From: a virus
Reading direction: 5' to 3' (one strand)
Length of the DNA stretch: 64,000 nt
IMG/VR virus record: IMGVR_UViG_3300042731_009409
Location: 44,356-108,355 of that record
This document shows, in pieces, positions 1 through 8,338 of the stretch (positions are counted from its first letter, which is position 1; the number at the start of each line of letters is the position of its first letter). Under the pieces are notes generated by a model, which was given only the letters and a program-made list of their open reading frames with translations, had not been told where the DNA came from and did not search any database. The position numbers and the translations under genes are program-made.

Positions 1-2171
1 CCAAGAATCATCGCTTTAACAAGGCCTGAACCGGTTCTGTTTGCCACTGCTTGAGCAAACACACCTACACTACCATTTGTGTTTGGCGCGGCCGCTTTAG
101 CAGTCGTGCTTGTATATAGACCGTCTCCTATTGATGTAGTTGCTGTAACATTTACATCCCAAACTCCTTTAGTTGCAACCGTGATATATTCGGTGTCATC
201 ACCTCCAATCGCTATAACGCCTATAACATTTATATCATTTGCGGTTGTTGTATCATCACAACTTTCGGCTGTGCTTTGATGCAAAATAACAACATCACCA
301 GCAACTAATGTTCCACCGCTATTATTTACCAATTTTATAGTTTGCTCGGACAGCCAAATATTGCCGTCATACCAACATGGCAAATTCCAATCCGTGTTAA
401 AACAGGTATCGCCTATTTTAGGATTTAAAACTGAAATCATTTCGGCTGTTGATTTTGGTCCATATGTATAAGGCAGAAGTCCTTTATGGTAAACTATTTC
501 AGATTTTTGATTATTTGAGTCGGAAAAATCAAGTTTTAGTTCTCCATGTTCTACAAATCTCGTATAAAGATCTGTATCTACTAAATCAACCTGTATAGAA
601 GGGCTATTTGTGTAAATTTTGCCTAGCGGAGTCATATCACTTCTGGGCCAATATTTTACAGCGGCAGAACTTGCTCCATAATATTGATCGGAAGTTCCCC
701 ACGCTTCTAAACACCACATCAAAGCGGAAAGTTCGCCAAAATTATATAGATCTTGTCCAATTGAATTGCTATTACTTATAACACCAACAGCAGCAAGATT
801 AATTCCCATTGAATAGCGGTAACTATTCGCTGCAACACCCCTGTTTGCCCAATCTGTTTTTGATTCATATCCATCTGGCGTTGATGCAGTATAAGCAAGA
901 TCGTTTATTGGGAATGATTCCAACAAATACCAATCGTTATAAGTCAAATTTGATGGATCGGAATCGGGATTCCAAGTTGCGTCATAATCACTTGATAAAA
1001 TATCGTCTATATCCCAAGCATTTACAAAACAAATATTGGCCGAACTAAGACCATGTACATGATCAACTTTTGCATTAAATGCGTCTCTACCATTTGTTGC
1101 AGCAGAACCATAATCCCAGCCAGCTTCATCCATGAAAATACCGCTGGTTCCAAGAGTATTCCAATCATCTGCTTTATCATCAAAATTTGCATCTGTTTGA
1201 TTTACTGAAACATAACCAAAAATTTTTACGCTTGGTTTTACAGTTTTTATTCTTTGTATAATTCTCCAGGTATTCGCTATATCTCCATGATCACCTACCA
1301 AATATTCGTCATCAGTATCCCAGTCATTATCCGTTCCACCAGACAAAGTTGCTGTTATTGTTGTAGAAGTATTTGCGGTAATAGTTCCACTACTGCCATC
1401 AGTAGTATTTATAATCACCTTGCCAACAAATTCGTTTGTCGTCCAACTTTTTGAACTATCTGTCAAAACGGATTGCCCATCTGAGCCAGTATGAGATCCT
1501 TGCGTTAATAATTCCTGCAAAGAATTCCCAAGAACGATCAAATCATATTTGCACATATCGAGTGCAACTTTCTTCCAATCCCAACCATTTTGCGCTGAAT
1601 TAAAACTTCCTGGCCACCCATAATAAATAAGTAATTTTTTAGGTCCTGTATACAATGATTGGTCAATTTGCAATTGATGCCAGCCAGTATTGCCATTATG
1701 CAAACCTTCCAAAATTGAAACACGATCATTAATGCAAACAAAAGTCGAAACATAAAGAGGATTTGCAGATGGATTAAGAATTTCACGTTCATTATGCAGC
1801 GCAAGCATAAAAGGCGGCGGACCTTTTTTGCCTGTTACAGAATCTGTCCAAATAGGTGAACCCTCCAACAATGTTTGAATTTCTGTACTTATTGCTGTTG
1901 GATTTAATACAGCAACATTTCTTACAATATCATCCTCAAGTTGATCTTGTTCTTGTTGAGCAATAATTGCGTCAACAGCATCTTTTTCGGCTTGAGACAT
2001 TTCTACTACAGTGTCTGAAACAACTTTCCAATACTTTTGGGCAACACCACTAACGCCTGATAAATTAGGATTTATCAGCCAGGTGCCCGATGGATATTCA
2101 GGCGTATTCACTGTTGTTAAGTATTCATATATACCGTTTGCATCTGCCGTTCTTTTTATTACATCTGCCAT
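1..2171 (-). CDS. Virion fibre/adhesin with glycoside-hydrolase-like barrel, 3' end outside window
   Basis: Open frame of at least 723 codons that starts at the ATG at 2171 and runs off the left edge. Residues ~45-70 carry KYWKVV then MSQAEKDAVDA, a motif common at the start of phage fibre genes. Residues ~180-420 look like a TIM-barrel sugar hydrolase: YYGWPGSFNS, then DLIVLG, then IFMDEAGWDYG, where the acidic pair could be catalytic, as in GH114/TM1410-like proteins. Near the window edge a Gly/Thr/Val-rich beta domain (around DVVILHQST and VATKGVWDV) resembles DUF2190-like fibre domains and the C-terminus of the gene at 4477-6171. Probably a tail or head fibre that binds or trims surface polysaccharide. 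The fold assignment comes from motifs only, so the hydrolase activity is inferred. Confidence 0.72.
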   Translation of the reverse strand, partial: MADVIKRTADANGIYEYLTTVNTPEYPSGTWLINPNLSGVSGVAQKYWKVVSDTVVEMSQAEKDAVDAIIAQQEQDQLEDDIVRNVAVLNPTAISTEIQTLLEGSPIWTDSVTGKKGPPPFMLALHNEREILNPSANPLYVSTFVCINDRVSILEGLHNGNTGWHQLQIDQSLYTGPKKLLIYYGWPGSFNSAQNGWDWKKVALDMCKYDLIVLGNSLQELLTQGSHTGSDGQSVLTDSSKSWTTNEFVGKVIINTTDGSSGTITANTSTTITATLSGGTDNDWDTDDEYLVGDHGDIANTWRIIQRIKTVKPSVKIFGYVSVNQTDANFDDKADDWNTLGTSGIFMDEAGWDYGSAATNGRDAFNAKVDHVHGLSSANICFVNAWDIDDILSSDYDATWNPDSDPSNLTYNDWYLLESFPINDLAYTASTPDGYESKTDWANRGVAANSYRYSMGINLAAVGVISNSNSIGQDLYNFGELSALMWCLEAWGTSDQYYGASSAAVKYWPRSDMTPLGKIYTNSPSIQVDLVDTDLYTRFVEHGELKLDFSDSNNQKSEIVYHKGLLPYTYGPKSTAEMISVLNPKIGDTCFNTDWNLPCWYDGNIWLSEQTIKLVNNSGGTLVAGDVVILHQSTAESCDDTTTANDINVIGVIAIGGDDTEYITVATKGVWDVNVTATTSIGDGLYTSTTAKAAAPNTNGSVGVFAQAVANRTGSGLVKAMIL

Positions 2172-2172
2172 A

Positions 2173-2874
2173 TTATCCCCTCCTGCGTGGCGCAAGAACG
2201 TTGAAAGTCCAATATGAACTTGCATATATTGAACTTCCTGTTACTAAATAATTTGTTCTATCTTTCATATTAGCGTCAGTTCCGGTAGTAGTTTGTGGCA
2301 CTCCTTCATTCAATGGTGCATCAAAAAGTTTGTCATAAACCCTATCGTGTCCTCTGGCATAATAGATTTGGCCAATTTCAGAATCGCTTAATTCTCGATT
2401 AAAAATTTGTAATCCAGAAAGCCTGCCAAAAAAACCTCTTGAATAACCAGACCTATTGCCAGCAATTAAATTTGTTCCACTGTCCGAAACGTTCGAACCA
2501 GAACCGGCCACGGACGTTTGAAGTGATACCGACTCTCCATTGATATATAATTTGCCAAATGTAGAAGTATATACAGCCGCAACATGCTGCCATTGATTTA
2601 ACGTAATAGAATAATCTACAGCCCTATAATTTGCATTTCCTGTTTCACGGTATCTATAAAAAGCCAACGTCTCATTACTTGCATTATCATCCACAAAAAA
2701 CATCCAACCTGTGGATACACCTTCTTTGCACAATATTCTTCCATAAGAAGATTGACCCCAACCTAATGGATAAATCCAAGCACTAACGGCAAGGGGATCT
2801 AAATCTTCAAGATGGGATGGAGCACCAAAATCTATTCCAGAAGTAGAAAAAGAGCTATCTAAACGAACACCCAT
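2173..2874 (-). CDS. LamG/concanavalin-like virion protein
   Basis: 233 residues with a laminin-G-type jelly-roll: SAWIYPLGWG, GWMFFVDD, a WQHVAAVY strand, KLYINGE, and the closing FGRLSGLQIFNRELSD followed by EIGQIYYARG. This pattern is typical of carbohydrate-binding LamG_3 domains in phage fibres. The ATG shares one base with the stop of the upstream 395-residue gene (TAATG), so the two are translationally coupled. It lies between two fibre-type genes and probably decorates the same adhesion structure. No catalytic residues are expected. The ligand is unknown. Confidence 0.75.
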   Translation of the reverse strand: MGVRLDSSFSTSGIDFGAPSHLEDLDPLAVSAWIYPLGWGQSSYGRILCKEGVSTGWMFFVDDNASNETLAFYRYRETGNANYRAVDYSITLNQWQHVAAVYTSTFGKLYINGESVSLQTSVAGSGSNVSDSGTNLIAGNRSGYSRGFFGRLSGLQIFNRELSDSEIGQIYYARGHDRVYDKLFDAPLNEGVPQTTTGTDANMKDRTNYLVTGSSIYASSYWTFNVLAPRRRG

Positions 2875-4061
2875 TAGCTAAACCTTATTCCTAACATCAA
2901 TAGCGTCCAATCGCCGCTCAATTCTGTTCCAGCTTGTGGGTTTACACGTGTCATTTCGAACTGCACTATTTCACCAGCACTAACAGACAAAGAAGAAATA
3001 GCAATTGTTTCTGAATCGTATTGCCATTGTTCGTTATCTGGAATGTCAATGTCATCCATTGTAAAACCAGCTGTCCAACTGTCAACCGTGTTTGGCAAAC
3101 CCCTATTATAAAGTTTTAATCCGACCGTTCTAGATCCGCCTGGAGCAGTTTCAGCCCTGGATACAATATCTATAATTATATTTGTAATTCCTGACGGCAA
3201 TCTGACAGTAAAGCCAATGCCCTCCTCGGTAGTATCGTCAAACCGCCTAACATAAAAAGCCGAGTTGTTAGAATCTACACCACCACCAGCGTGCACATTA
3301 ACTGTCCAATCCGAATTAATAGGGAACTCTAATTGATCAGCAAAGATTTGAAATTCTGGATAAGACGAACCGCCACCAGGAGGTTCTGACCAACTTCCAT
3401 CAGCCCTTAAATAGTTAGTTGTACCACCACCTAATTTAGGCAATAAACCATGTGCTGATGTAGTAGCGTTTAAATCTGTGTTGTCATCAGGAGCGCTTAA
3501 ATCATCTAATTTTATAGCATCTCCACCACCACTCTCATGTGAAGTATTGTGTGAAGTAGGCGTCCTTGAATCGCTCAAACGGCTATCATTTCCTTCGCAA
3601 GCCGTATTCGCAGACGAACCATAAACTTGTTGAGAACCAGTTAATTTACTGCTACCATCTAAACCTGCATAACCGCTAGCAGCATTTTTGTTAGCCGTCA
3701 TTTCGGCTCCTGCTGCCGCTACATTAGTAGCATCTGTTACGTCAGCATTTGCCTCAATATTATCTAACTTGCTACCATCTGTCGACAAATCTCTTCCGTC
3801 TACAGTTCCAGAAGTCGCAATATTTCCGGAATCATCAACGGTAACAGAACTGTTTTGTAAAACTTTTCCGGTCGTACCGTCGAATCTTGCTACGGCGTTA
3901 TCAGTTGAACTTGCATCACCAACAACATTACCTTTTATTTCCGTTTCGGTTCCGCCATCATCTTTTATATACAAACTGCCATCGGTTTTAACATAAAGTT
4001 TTTGATAACCAGTTGCTGGTATATCATGGCTGTCAGTTTCCTTTAGTGTTATTTCTGACAT
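2874..4061 (-). CDS. Tail fibre-like structural protein
   Basis: 395 residues. The N-terminus (LYVKTDGSLYIKDDGGTETEI) and the stretch with ARFDGTTGKVLQNS and VDGRDLSTDGSKLD are the repetitive shaft sequences seen in many phage fibres. Residues ~110-235 are low-complexity Ala/Ser/Gly/Thr. The C-terminal ~155 residues form a separate beta-rich domain starting near YPEFQIFADQLEF. Its location among LamG and hydrolase-like genes supports a virion fibre or appendage role. Which appendage is unknown. Confidence 0.7.
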   Translation of the reverse strand: MSEITLKETDSHDIPATGYQKLYVKTDGSLYIKDDGGTETEIKGNVVGDASSTDNAVARFDGTTGKVLQNSSVTVDDSGNIATSGTVDGRDLSTDGSKLDNIEANADVTDATNVAAAGAEMTANKNAASGYAGLDGSSKLTGSQQVYGSSANTACEGNDSRLSDSRTPTSHNTSHESGGGDAIKLDDLSAPDDNTDLNATTSAHGLLPKLGGGTTNYLRADGSWSEPPGGGSSYPEFQIFADQLEFPINSDWTVNVHAGGGVDSNNSAFYVRRFDDTTEEGIGFTVRLPSGITNIIIDIVSRAETAPGGSRTVGLKLYNRGLPNTVDSWTAGFTMDDIDIPDNEQWQYDSETIAISSLSVSAGEIVQFEMTRVNPQAGTELSGDWTLLMLGIRFS

Positions 4062-4063
4062 TA

Positions 4064-4471
4064 TTACTCCAATACAACAAGCTCACCATCTAATATTAAA
4101 TTACCTTCGATTGTAATATTGTGATGTACAATATATTGATAATGCTCCAAAACAGAAACTGTTGTGCCAACTGGAATAAACTTTCTAACGCCAACTGCAA
4201 CGTTAGCCATTAAATCTGTCAGAGTATGACCAGGATATTGATTACTTGCGTTATCATTATCGAACAAACAGAGATTATTACCGTTTCTATAAATGCCAAC
4301 ATTTTCATCTCTGTTCGATTCGTCTTGTAAAAAAATACCTGCTGTTTCTATAGCATCTTCTTGTGGCTCAATTGGCGTAGGAGCACCAAACGGATTAATA
4401 TCATTATCATCACCTCCAAGAGCTGTTGATTCTACTTTTGTAACTTGTACTCTATCTACGCCAATAGCCAT
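4064..4471 (-). CDS. Small virion-associated protein
   Basis: 135 residues and not assigned to a named family. The middle contains IYRNGNNLCLFDN and the C-terminus VHHNITIEGNLILDGELVVLE, a short beta-helix-like end often found at the tip of phage fibre proteins. It sits 5 bases downstream of the 564-residue fibre gene and 2 bases upstream of the next fibre gene, in the same operon and orientation. The structural assignment rests on context and the fibre-like C-terminus. Confidence 0.55.
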   Translation of the reverse strand: MAIGVDRVQVTKVESTALGGDDNDINPFGAPTPIEPQEDAIETAGIFLQDESNRDENVGIYRNGNNLCLFDNDNASNQYPGHTLTDLMANVAVGVRKFIPVGTTVSVLEHYQYIVHHNITIEGNLILDGELVVLE

Positions 4472-4476
4472 TTTAT

Positions 4477-6171
4477 TTATGCAGCTTTCTTACCAATATA
4501 TTGAGGAGCAACATCAAGATCGGTGGCATTTTTTGCCGTCCCTACAAAAATAACGTGATTTCCTGCTGAGACATTTCCAATCCCACTTACCAAACCGCCA
4601 GAATCGCCGACATAATATCTATCACCAACTGTTGCGCCAGAAATAACACCAACCGCAACACCAAGTTTTACAACCGTACCAGTACCAGATGCGGAGATTC
4701 CACCAGACTCTTCAACAACTCCGATTATATCAATCCTGCCAGTTACACTTGCTTGGCATTCTCGGATTTCATCATTGGTGGTTCCCCATTCAACAGCATC
4801 GCCCTGCGCCAAAGTTTCTTCAGCAGTTAATTCATCTTCCAAACGATCTGCACTTCCAATCGCGTGAGTGTGCAAAGTAGTTGCACCACCACCAGTCAAC
4901 TCGTTTAAATTTGCAGCAGTTACATTTGTAGTCGTTGAAACTCCGTTAACAGTAAATTGCAAAGGAACGCCAAGAACATTTAGAGACGTTGCTTTAGAAA
5001 TAGTAGTCCCATCAACCAAAGCTTCTAAATCGCCAGACCCATCAAATTGCAAACCTGGATCGGATGCTGCTAAATCAATACCGATGCCACTAGAAGTAAT
5101 TTCAATTCCTGCACTGGTATTTGCTTTTGCCTGCAAATCTCCACTTGAAAACTCCAAGCCCGGATCGGTCGCAAGAGAAATAGCAGCGATTCCGCTTGTG
5201 ACAACAAGACCATAATCAGAATCAAAAGTGACTTTACCTTTTGTTCCACCACCACTTGCCGATGTAGCATCAGGAATCGAACTTGCACCCGTCATTGCCT
5301 GCCAGGTATCAGCATCATCATCCCAGATATAAGCTTGATCGAGATTTTCGATTGTATGAATTTCGCCCGGAATCAAAGAACTTTGCGTTCTATTAAATCC
5401 AAAATTGGTGCTCCCGGGAACGGACGAAGGCAGAGTGGATAATGTCTTTTTGGTATATTGAGTTTCGCCGCCAAAATCTACAATTTGACAATCTGCTTGA
5501 GTTCCCCAAGTTCCGTAAATTGAAGATGCAGAACCATCATTGTCATCCTCGATTATTACGACAACGCCATCAGTGTCAATTGCATCTAAATCTGTGGAAA
5601 AATAAGCTCCCCAAATCGCAGAACCATCACCTTGAATTGCTGCAGCAAGGTTTGTCATGCTGTCGGCTACAGTTGCACCAATCGTATACTGCACATCGCC
5701 GCCTGTGCCCGCTCCATATGTTCTTGTAGTAGTTCCATCCGTAACAACAATCGTGTCACCAGAAGAAGGGTTTGAAGCCATCGTGAGAGCCACAGAAGCT
5801 AATACGCCTTCGGTATCATCTAGCTGATTCTCGTGCAACACAAGCTCCTTTACCTGACCACCAGTAATTACAGCAGTATCTAATTGCCCTTTGTTAACGG
5901 CATCTGTTGCAACAGTACCATCGGCTAAGCCAGTGATTTTGTTGGTACCCATTGCCAGGTTAGATGTAAGGGTCAAGCCGGCAAGACTCGCTCCACTTTG
6001 CCCATAAGACAAAGCATCGCCAGATGCACTTGCACTTGCAAGCCCAGTCACCTTGTTTGTACCCATTGTAATATTGCCAGACATTGCCAAACCGCCAAGA
6101 GCAATATCATCTGATGTTGCCATTTCCTCAGCGCCATAGTCACCTAAAAATAGAGGTTTTCGTGTTGCCAT
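4477..6171 (-). CDS. Long fibre protein with C-terminal DUF2190-like beta domain
   Basis: 564 residues. Residues 20-100 hold two imperfect repeats of the type NxTMGTNKVTGLA / NLAMGTNKITGLADGT, a common fibre-shaft motif that often precedes trimeric regions. Residues ~300-400 are again repetitive (LATDPGLEFSSGDLQAKA, then DPGLQFDGSGDLEALV). The last ~100 residues (EWGTTNDEIRECQ, VVKLGVAVGVISG, DRYYVGDSGG) form a beta domain like that near the left window edge. Probably a trimeric virion fibre. The attachment point cannot be read from sequence. Confidence 0.72.
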   Translation of the reverse strand: MATRKPLFLGDYGAEEMATSDDIALGGLAMSGNITMGTNKVTGLASASASGDALSYGQSGASLAGLTLTSNLAMGTNKITGLADGTVATDAVNKGQLDTAVITGGQVKELVLHENQLDDTEGVLASVALTMASNPSSGDTIVVTDGTTTRTYGAGTGGDVQYTIGATVADSMTNLAAAIQGDGSAIWGAYFSTDLDAIDTDGVVVIIEDDNDGSASSIYGTWGTQADCQIVDFGGETQYTKKTLSTLPSSVPGSTNFGFNRTQSSLIPGEIHTIENLDQAYIWDDDADTWQAMTGASSIPDATSASGGGTKGKVTFDSDYGLVVTSGIAAISLATDPGLEFSSGDLQAKANTSAGIEITSSGIGIDLAASDPGLQFDGSGDLEALVDGTTISKATSLNVLGVPLQFTVNGVSTTTNVTAANLNELTGGGATTLHTHAIGSADRLEDELTAEETLAQGDAVEWGTTNDEIRECQASVTGRIDIIGVVEESGGISASGTGTVVKLGVAVGVISGATVGDRYYVGDSGGLVSGIGNVSAGNHVIFVGTAKNATDLDVAPQYIGKKAA

Positions 6172-6197
6172 TTTTTAAATCCTTTCCTCGTTATGTA

Positions 6198-6602
6198 TCA
6201 CGTACTATTTTTCTTATTTTTTTTACGTTCTACTTTTTCTTTTATGTTGTCTTCAATAAAAGTAATGATTCCCGTATCAGAATCATATGTGACTTTTGAA
6301 AAATCTATTTTATATAAATCACCTAATTTGTTCCAAAATCGTTTATTATCATCTCTTAATTTTGAAGATTCGTCGTTAAGATGAGCTATCTCTCTTCTCA
6401 AAGCATCTATTCTTAATTTTGCCTCGTTTTCAACCTTTTGCGCTTCAAATGTTCGAGCCCTTATAGCTTCTACAATTGCCGATTGTTTATAGTTCATCAA
6501 TTCTGCTTCTAGCAAATGTTCTTTTGACAAACAGGGCTTATCAACTCCTTCGATAGTAATAAAAGGTTCTATTTTTTCTTTCTGTTTCTTTTTCTTTGGC
6601 AT
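6198..6602 (-). CDS. Coiled-coil protein in virion operon
   Basis: 134 residues, unrecognised. The N-terminus is lysine-rich (MPKKKKQKEK). Residues ~30-95 predict a continuous alpha-helical coiled coil (EAIRARTFEAQKVENEAKLR onward). The C-terminus is basic (KVERKKNKKNST). It follows the 198-residue gene by one base, so it is co-transcribed with the head/fibre genes. Could be a minor structural or assembly protein. No enzymatic motif is visible. Confidence 0.5.
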   Translation of the reverse strand: MPKKKKQKEKIEPFITIEGVDKPCLSKEHLLEAELMNYKQSAIVEAIRARTFEAQKVENEAKLRIDALRREIAHLNDESSKLRDDNKRFWNKLGDLYKIDFSKVTYDSDTGIITFIEDNIKEKVERKKNKKNST

Positions 6603-6603
6603 T

Positions 6604-7200
6604 TTAATTTGTCCTTTTTATCATTTCCAATGATCCGGTTATCCAAAATATGTTATTAGCCATTGGTTTTCCAAGTTTTTGCGCCATAACATATCCGCCC
6701 GAATTTGCAATCGGTGGCATATATTGCAATCCAGAATCGCCTAGCCAAGCAAGTGGTTTTGTATAATCTAGACTTGTAAAAGATTCGCACGGTCCCATTA
6801 TTTGCATAACGCCGACTGTAGGTGTTGATTTTGAAATCAGCACACCTATTGCTGGCATTTTATCTATATCCCTTGGATCGGCCTTGTGCACTCTCCATTT
6901 TCCGTTTACTCTATCGCCACGTGTGCACATCCAATCCCCAACAGAATCAGACGCAAGGCACGCAACATCTTGTTTATAGACCAACCAACGGACATCACCT
7001 ATAAGACTTATCGGGTCATCAAACCAATTGCCCGGATCGTTACCGTGGATTATCCTTTTTATCTGAGACAATAAAGCTTCAAAAAATTGAGATAAATTTT
7101 CCGAAACAGTTTCAGAATTTGCAATTTCAGAAGCAGTTTTTTGATCGTCAAAACTGTCTGGTTTTGCTATCTGGGATAATCTTTGTAAACTTTTAACCAT
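6604..7200 (-). CDS. Probable minor structural protein
   Basis: 198 residues. The first ~60 are helical. Residues ~70-195 look like a compact beta domain with regularly spaced Gly/Val/Trp (GDVRWLVYKQDV, KMPAIGVLIS, PLAWLGDSGLQYM, ENSGG-like turn, YVMAQKLGKPM). This resembles the small beta domain used repeatedly on phage fibres and capsid decorations. Its start overlaps the preceding zinc-type gene by 8 bases. Structural role inferred from position and fold impression. Confidence 0.5.
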   Translation of the reverse strand: MVKSLQRLSQIAKPDSFDDQKTASEIANSETVSENLSQFFEALLSQIKRIIHGNDPGNWFDDPISLIGDVRWLVYKQDVACLASDSVGDWMCTRGDRVNGKWRVHKADPRDIDKMPAIGVLISKSTPTVGVMQIMGPCESFTSLDYTKPLAWLGDSGLQYMPPIANSGGYVMAQKLGKPMANNIFWITGSLEMIKRTN

Positions 7201-7618
7201 TTTTGTTAAATCTTAAATTTCCATATTTACTTACAGAATAAACTGATGAATTCTGCGATTTATGAACTGTCAAAACTGTTTTTATACCATCATTGAGTAT
7301 TACTATTCTTTCACCTCCATTTGTTTTTTCATTTTCTTCTATAATTTCTGGAAAAAATGATTCTCTTCTGAAGCCTTTCGGTTTTAATAAAACGTTTGTA
7401 AAAGTGTTGTTACATCTTTTGTCTATAATATTGTTTCCACAGCCCTTACAAACAACAAGCCCGCTTCCACAAAATTCACATCTCAATCTTTTATTACAAT
7501 TTTTTAAAATTGAGATAGAAGTTATTTCATTTTGATTTAAAAACTCATTCATTTCTTCCTCATTTTCTTTTAAATCAAAAATTTTAGTGGAACCAGACTT
7601 GGTTTGTATTTTTATCAA
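7193..7618 (-). CDS. Zinc-binding-motif protein, unknown role
   Basis: 141 residues. A central cysteine cluster (RCEFCGSG, then VCKGCGNN, then RCNN) forms two CxxC knuckles plus one extra Cys, consistent with a small zinc ribbon. The rest has no recognisable motif. It overlaps its upstream neighbour by four bases (ATGA) and its downstream neighbour by eight, so it belongs to the capsid operon. Could be a head-tail joining or assembly factor. No function assigned. Confidence 0.5.
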   Translation of the reverse strand: MIKIQTKSGSTKIFDLKENEEEMNEFLNQNEITSISILKNCNKRLRCEFCGSGLVVCKGCGNNIIDKRCNNTFTNVLLKPKGFRRESFFPEIIEENEKTNGGERIVILNDGIKTVLTVHKSQNSSVYSVSKYGNLRFNKNG

Positions 7619-7944
7619 TCTTTGTTCTCTTCTGATTTTTCTTTATCTTTTTTTTTGGTCTTTTTGTAAAGCGATGTCTCGATAATATTTGGAATAATAT
7701 TTGGAACAGGTTTGTTTATTTTTTTATTGCTCTTTTTTTTCTCAAGTAACAAAAACATAAACTCATATCCATTCTTACAAATAAAATCCCATTCTTGAAG
7801 AGTAAGCGTTTTTACAGAGTTTGGGATAAAATGTATAGACCCTTTTTTGCTTCTGCATTTTTGTTCTACACCAAAAAAATCGATTTGGAACGGAGCGTTA
7901 AAACATACTTTGACAGTTATATTTTTATTCATCTTCCTCATCAT
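7615..7944 (-). CDS. Hypothetical protein in capsid operon
   Basis: 109 residues; translation may begin at the internal Met at 7935. The N-terminal half contains EQKCRSKKGSIHFIPNSVKT and LTLQEWDFI, a short beta segment similar in style to small connector proteins. The C-terminal ~40 residues are lysine-rich and probably disordered. It overlaps both neighbours. A head-completion or joining role would fit its place right after the capsid genes, but this is inference. Confidence 0.45.
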   Translation of the reverse strand: MMRKMNKNITVKVCFNAPFQIDFFGVEQKCRSKKGSIHFIPNSVKTLTLQEWDFICKNGYEFMFLLLEKKKSNKKINKPVPNIIPNIIETSLYKKTKKKDKEKSEENKD

Positions 7945-8299
7945 CTTCTTCTTGAGCCAAAAGAATAGATTCTATTATTGCTTTTTTCTTTTCATTTCCT
8001 ATCAGGGGTATATTAAATTTAGAAGCAATTGTTTGTAAAACAGATTTCTTCATCTCTTTAAGACTATCTTTTGTGTAAATTTCATCTTCTTCTTTTTGTT
8101 CTTGTTTTTCTTCTTGTTTTTTTTCGATTTGAGAGCCACTTCCACTCAAATAAGTAACGCTGAAACCATATTCATTTTTATAATATTCAATTTCAGAATT
8201 ACTAGTTAATGTTTGTGGTTGTCCTCTAAGAAATTTCCTTCCTCTCCTTGTATGGGTTGATGGACCTTTACTTGTTAAAACAATTCTTGCTATTGGCAT
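7925..8299 (-). CDS. Connector-like protein with C-terminal HeH/SAP-type motif
   Basis: 124 residues. The N-terminus (ARIVLTSKGPSTHTRRGRKF) is a basic beta segment. The middle (~60-85) is Glu/Lys/Gln-rich linker. The C-terminal helix-extension-helix (KEMKKSVLQTIASKFNIPL then KKKAIIESILLAQ) resembles SAP/Rho-N or HeH motifs that often end phage head-tail joining proteins. It is the first gene after the major capsid protein. The very acidic end (EEDDEEDE) is notable. Confidence 0.5.
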   Translation of the reverse strand: MPIARIVLTSKGPSTHTRRGRKFLRGQPQTLTSNSEIEYYKNEYGFSVTYLSGSGSQIEKKQEEKQEQKEEDEIYTKDSLKEMKKSVLQTIASKFNIPLIGNEKKKAIIESILLAQEEDDEEDE

Positions 8300-8338
8300 T
8301 TATAAACTCCTTTTGTTAAAATGGTGGCCAAAATTAAA

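Noticed and set aside
3688-3996. Plus-strand frame inside the fibre gene
   Set aside because: A shadow of a long minus gene with fibre sequence; no plus-strand expression signals in this operon.
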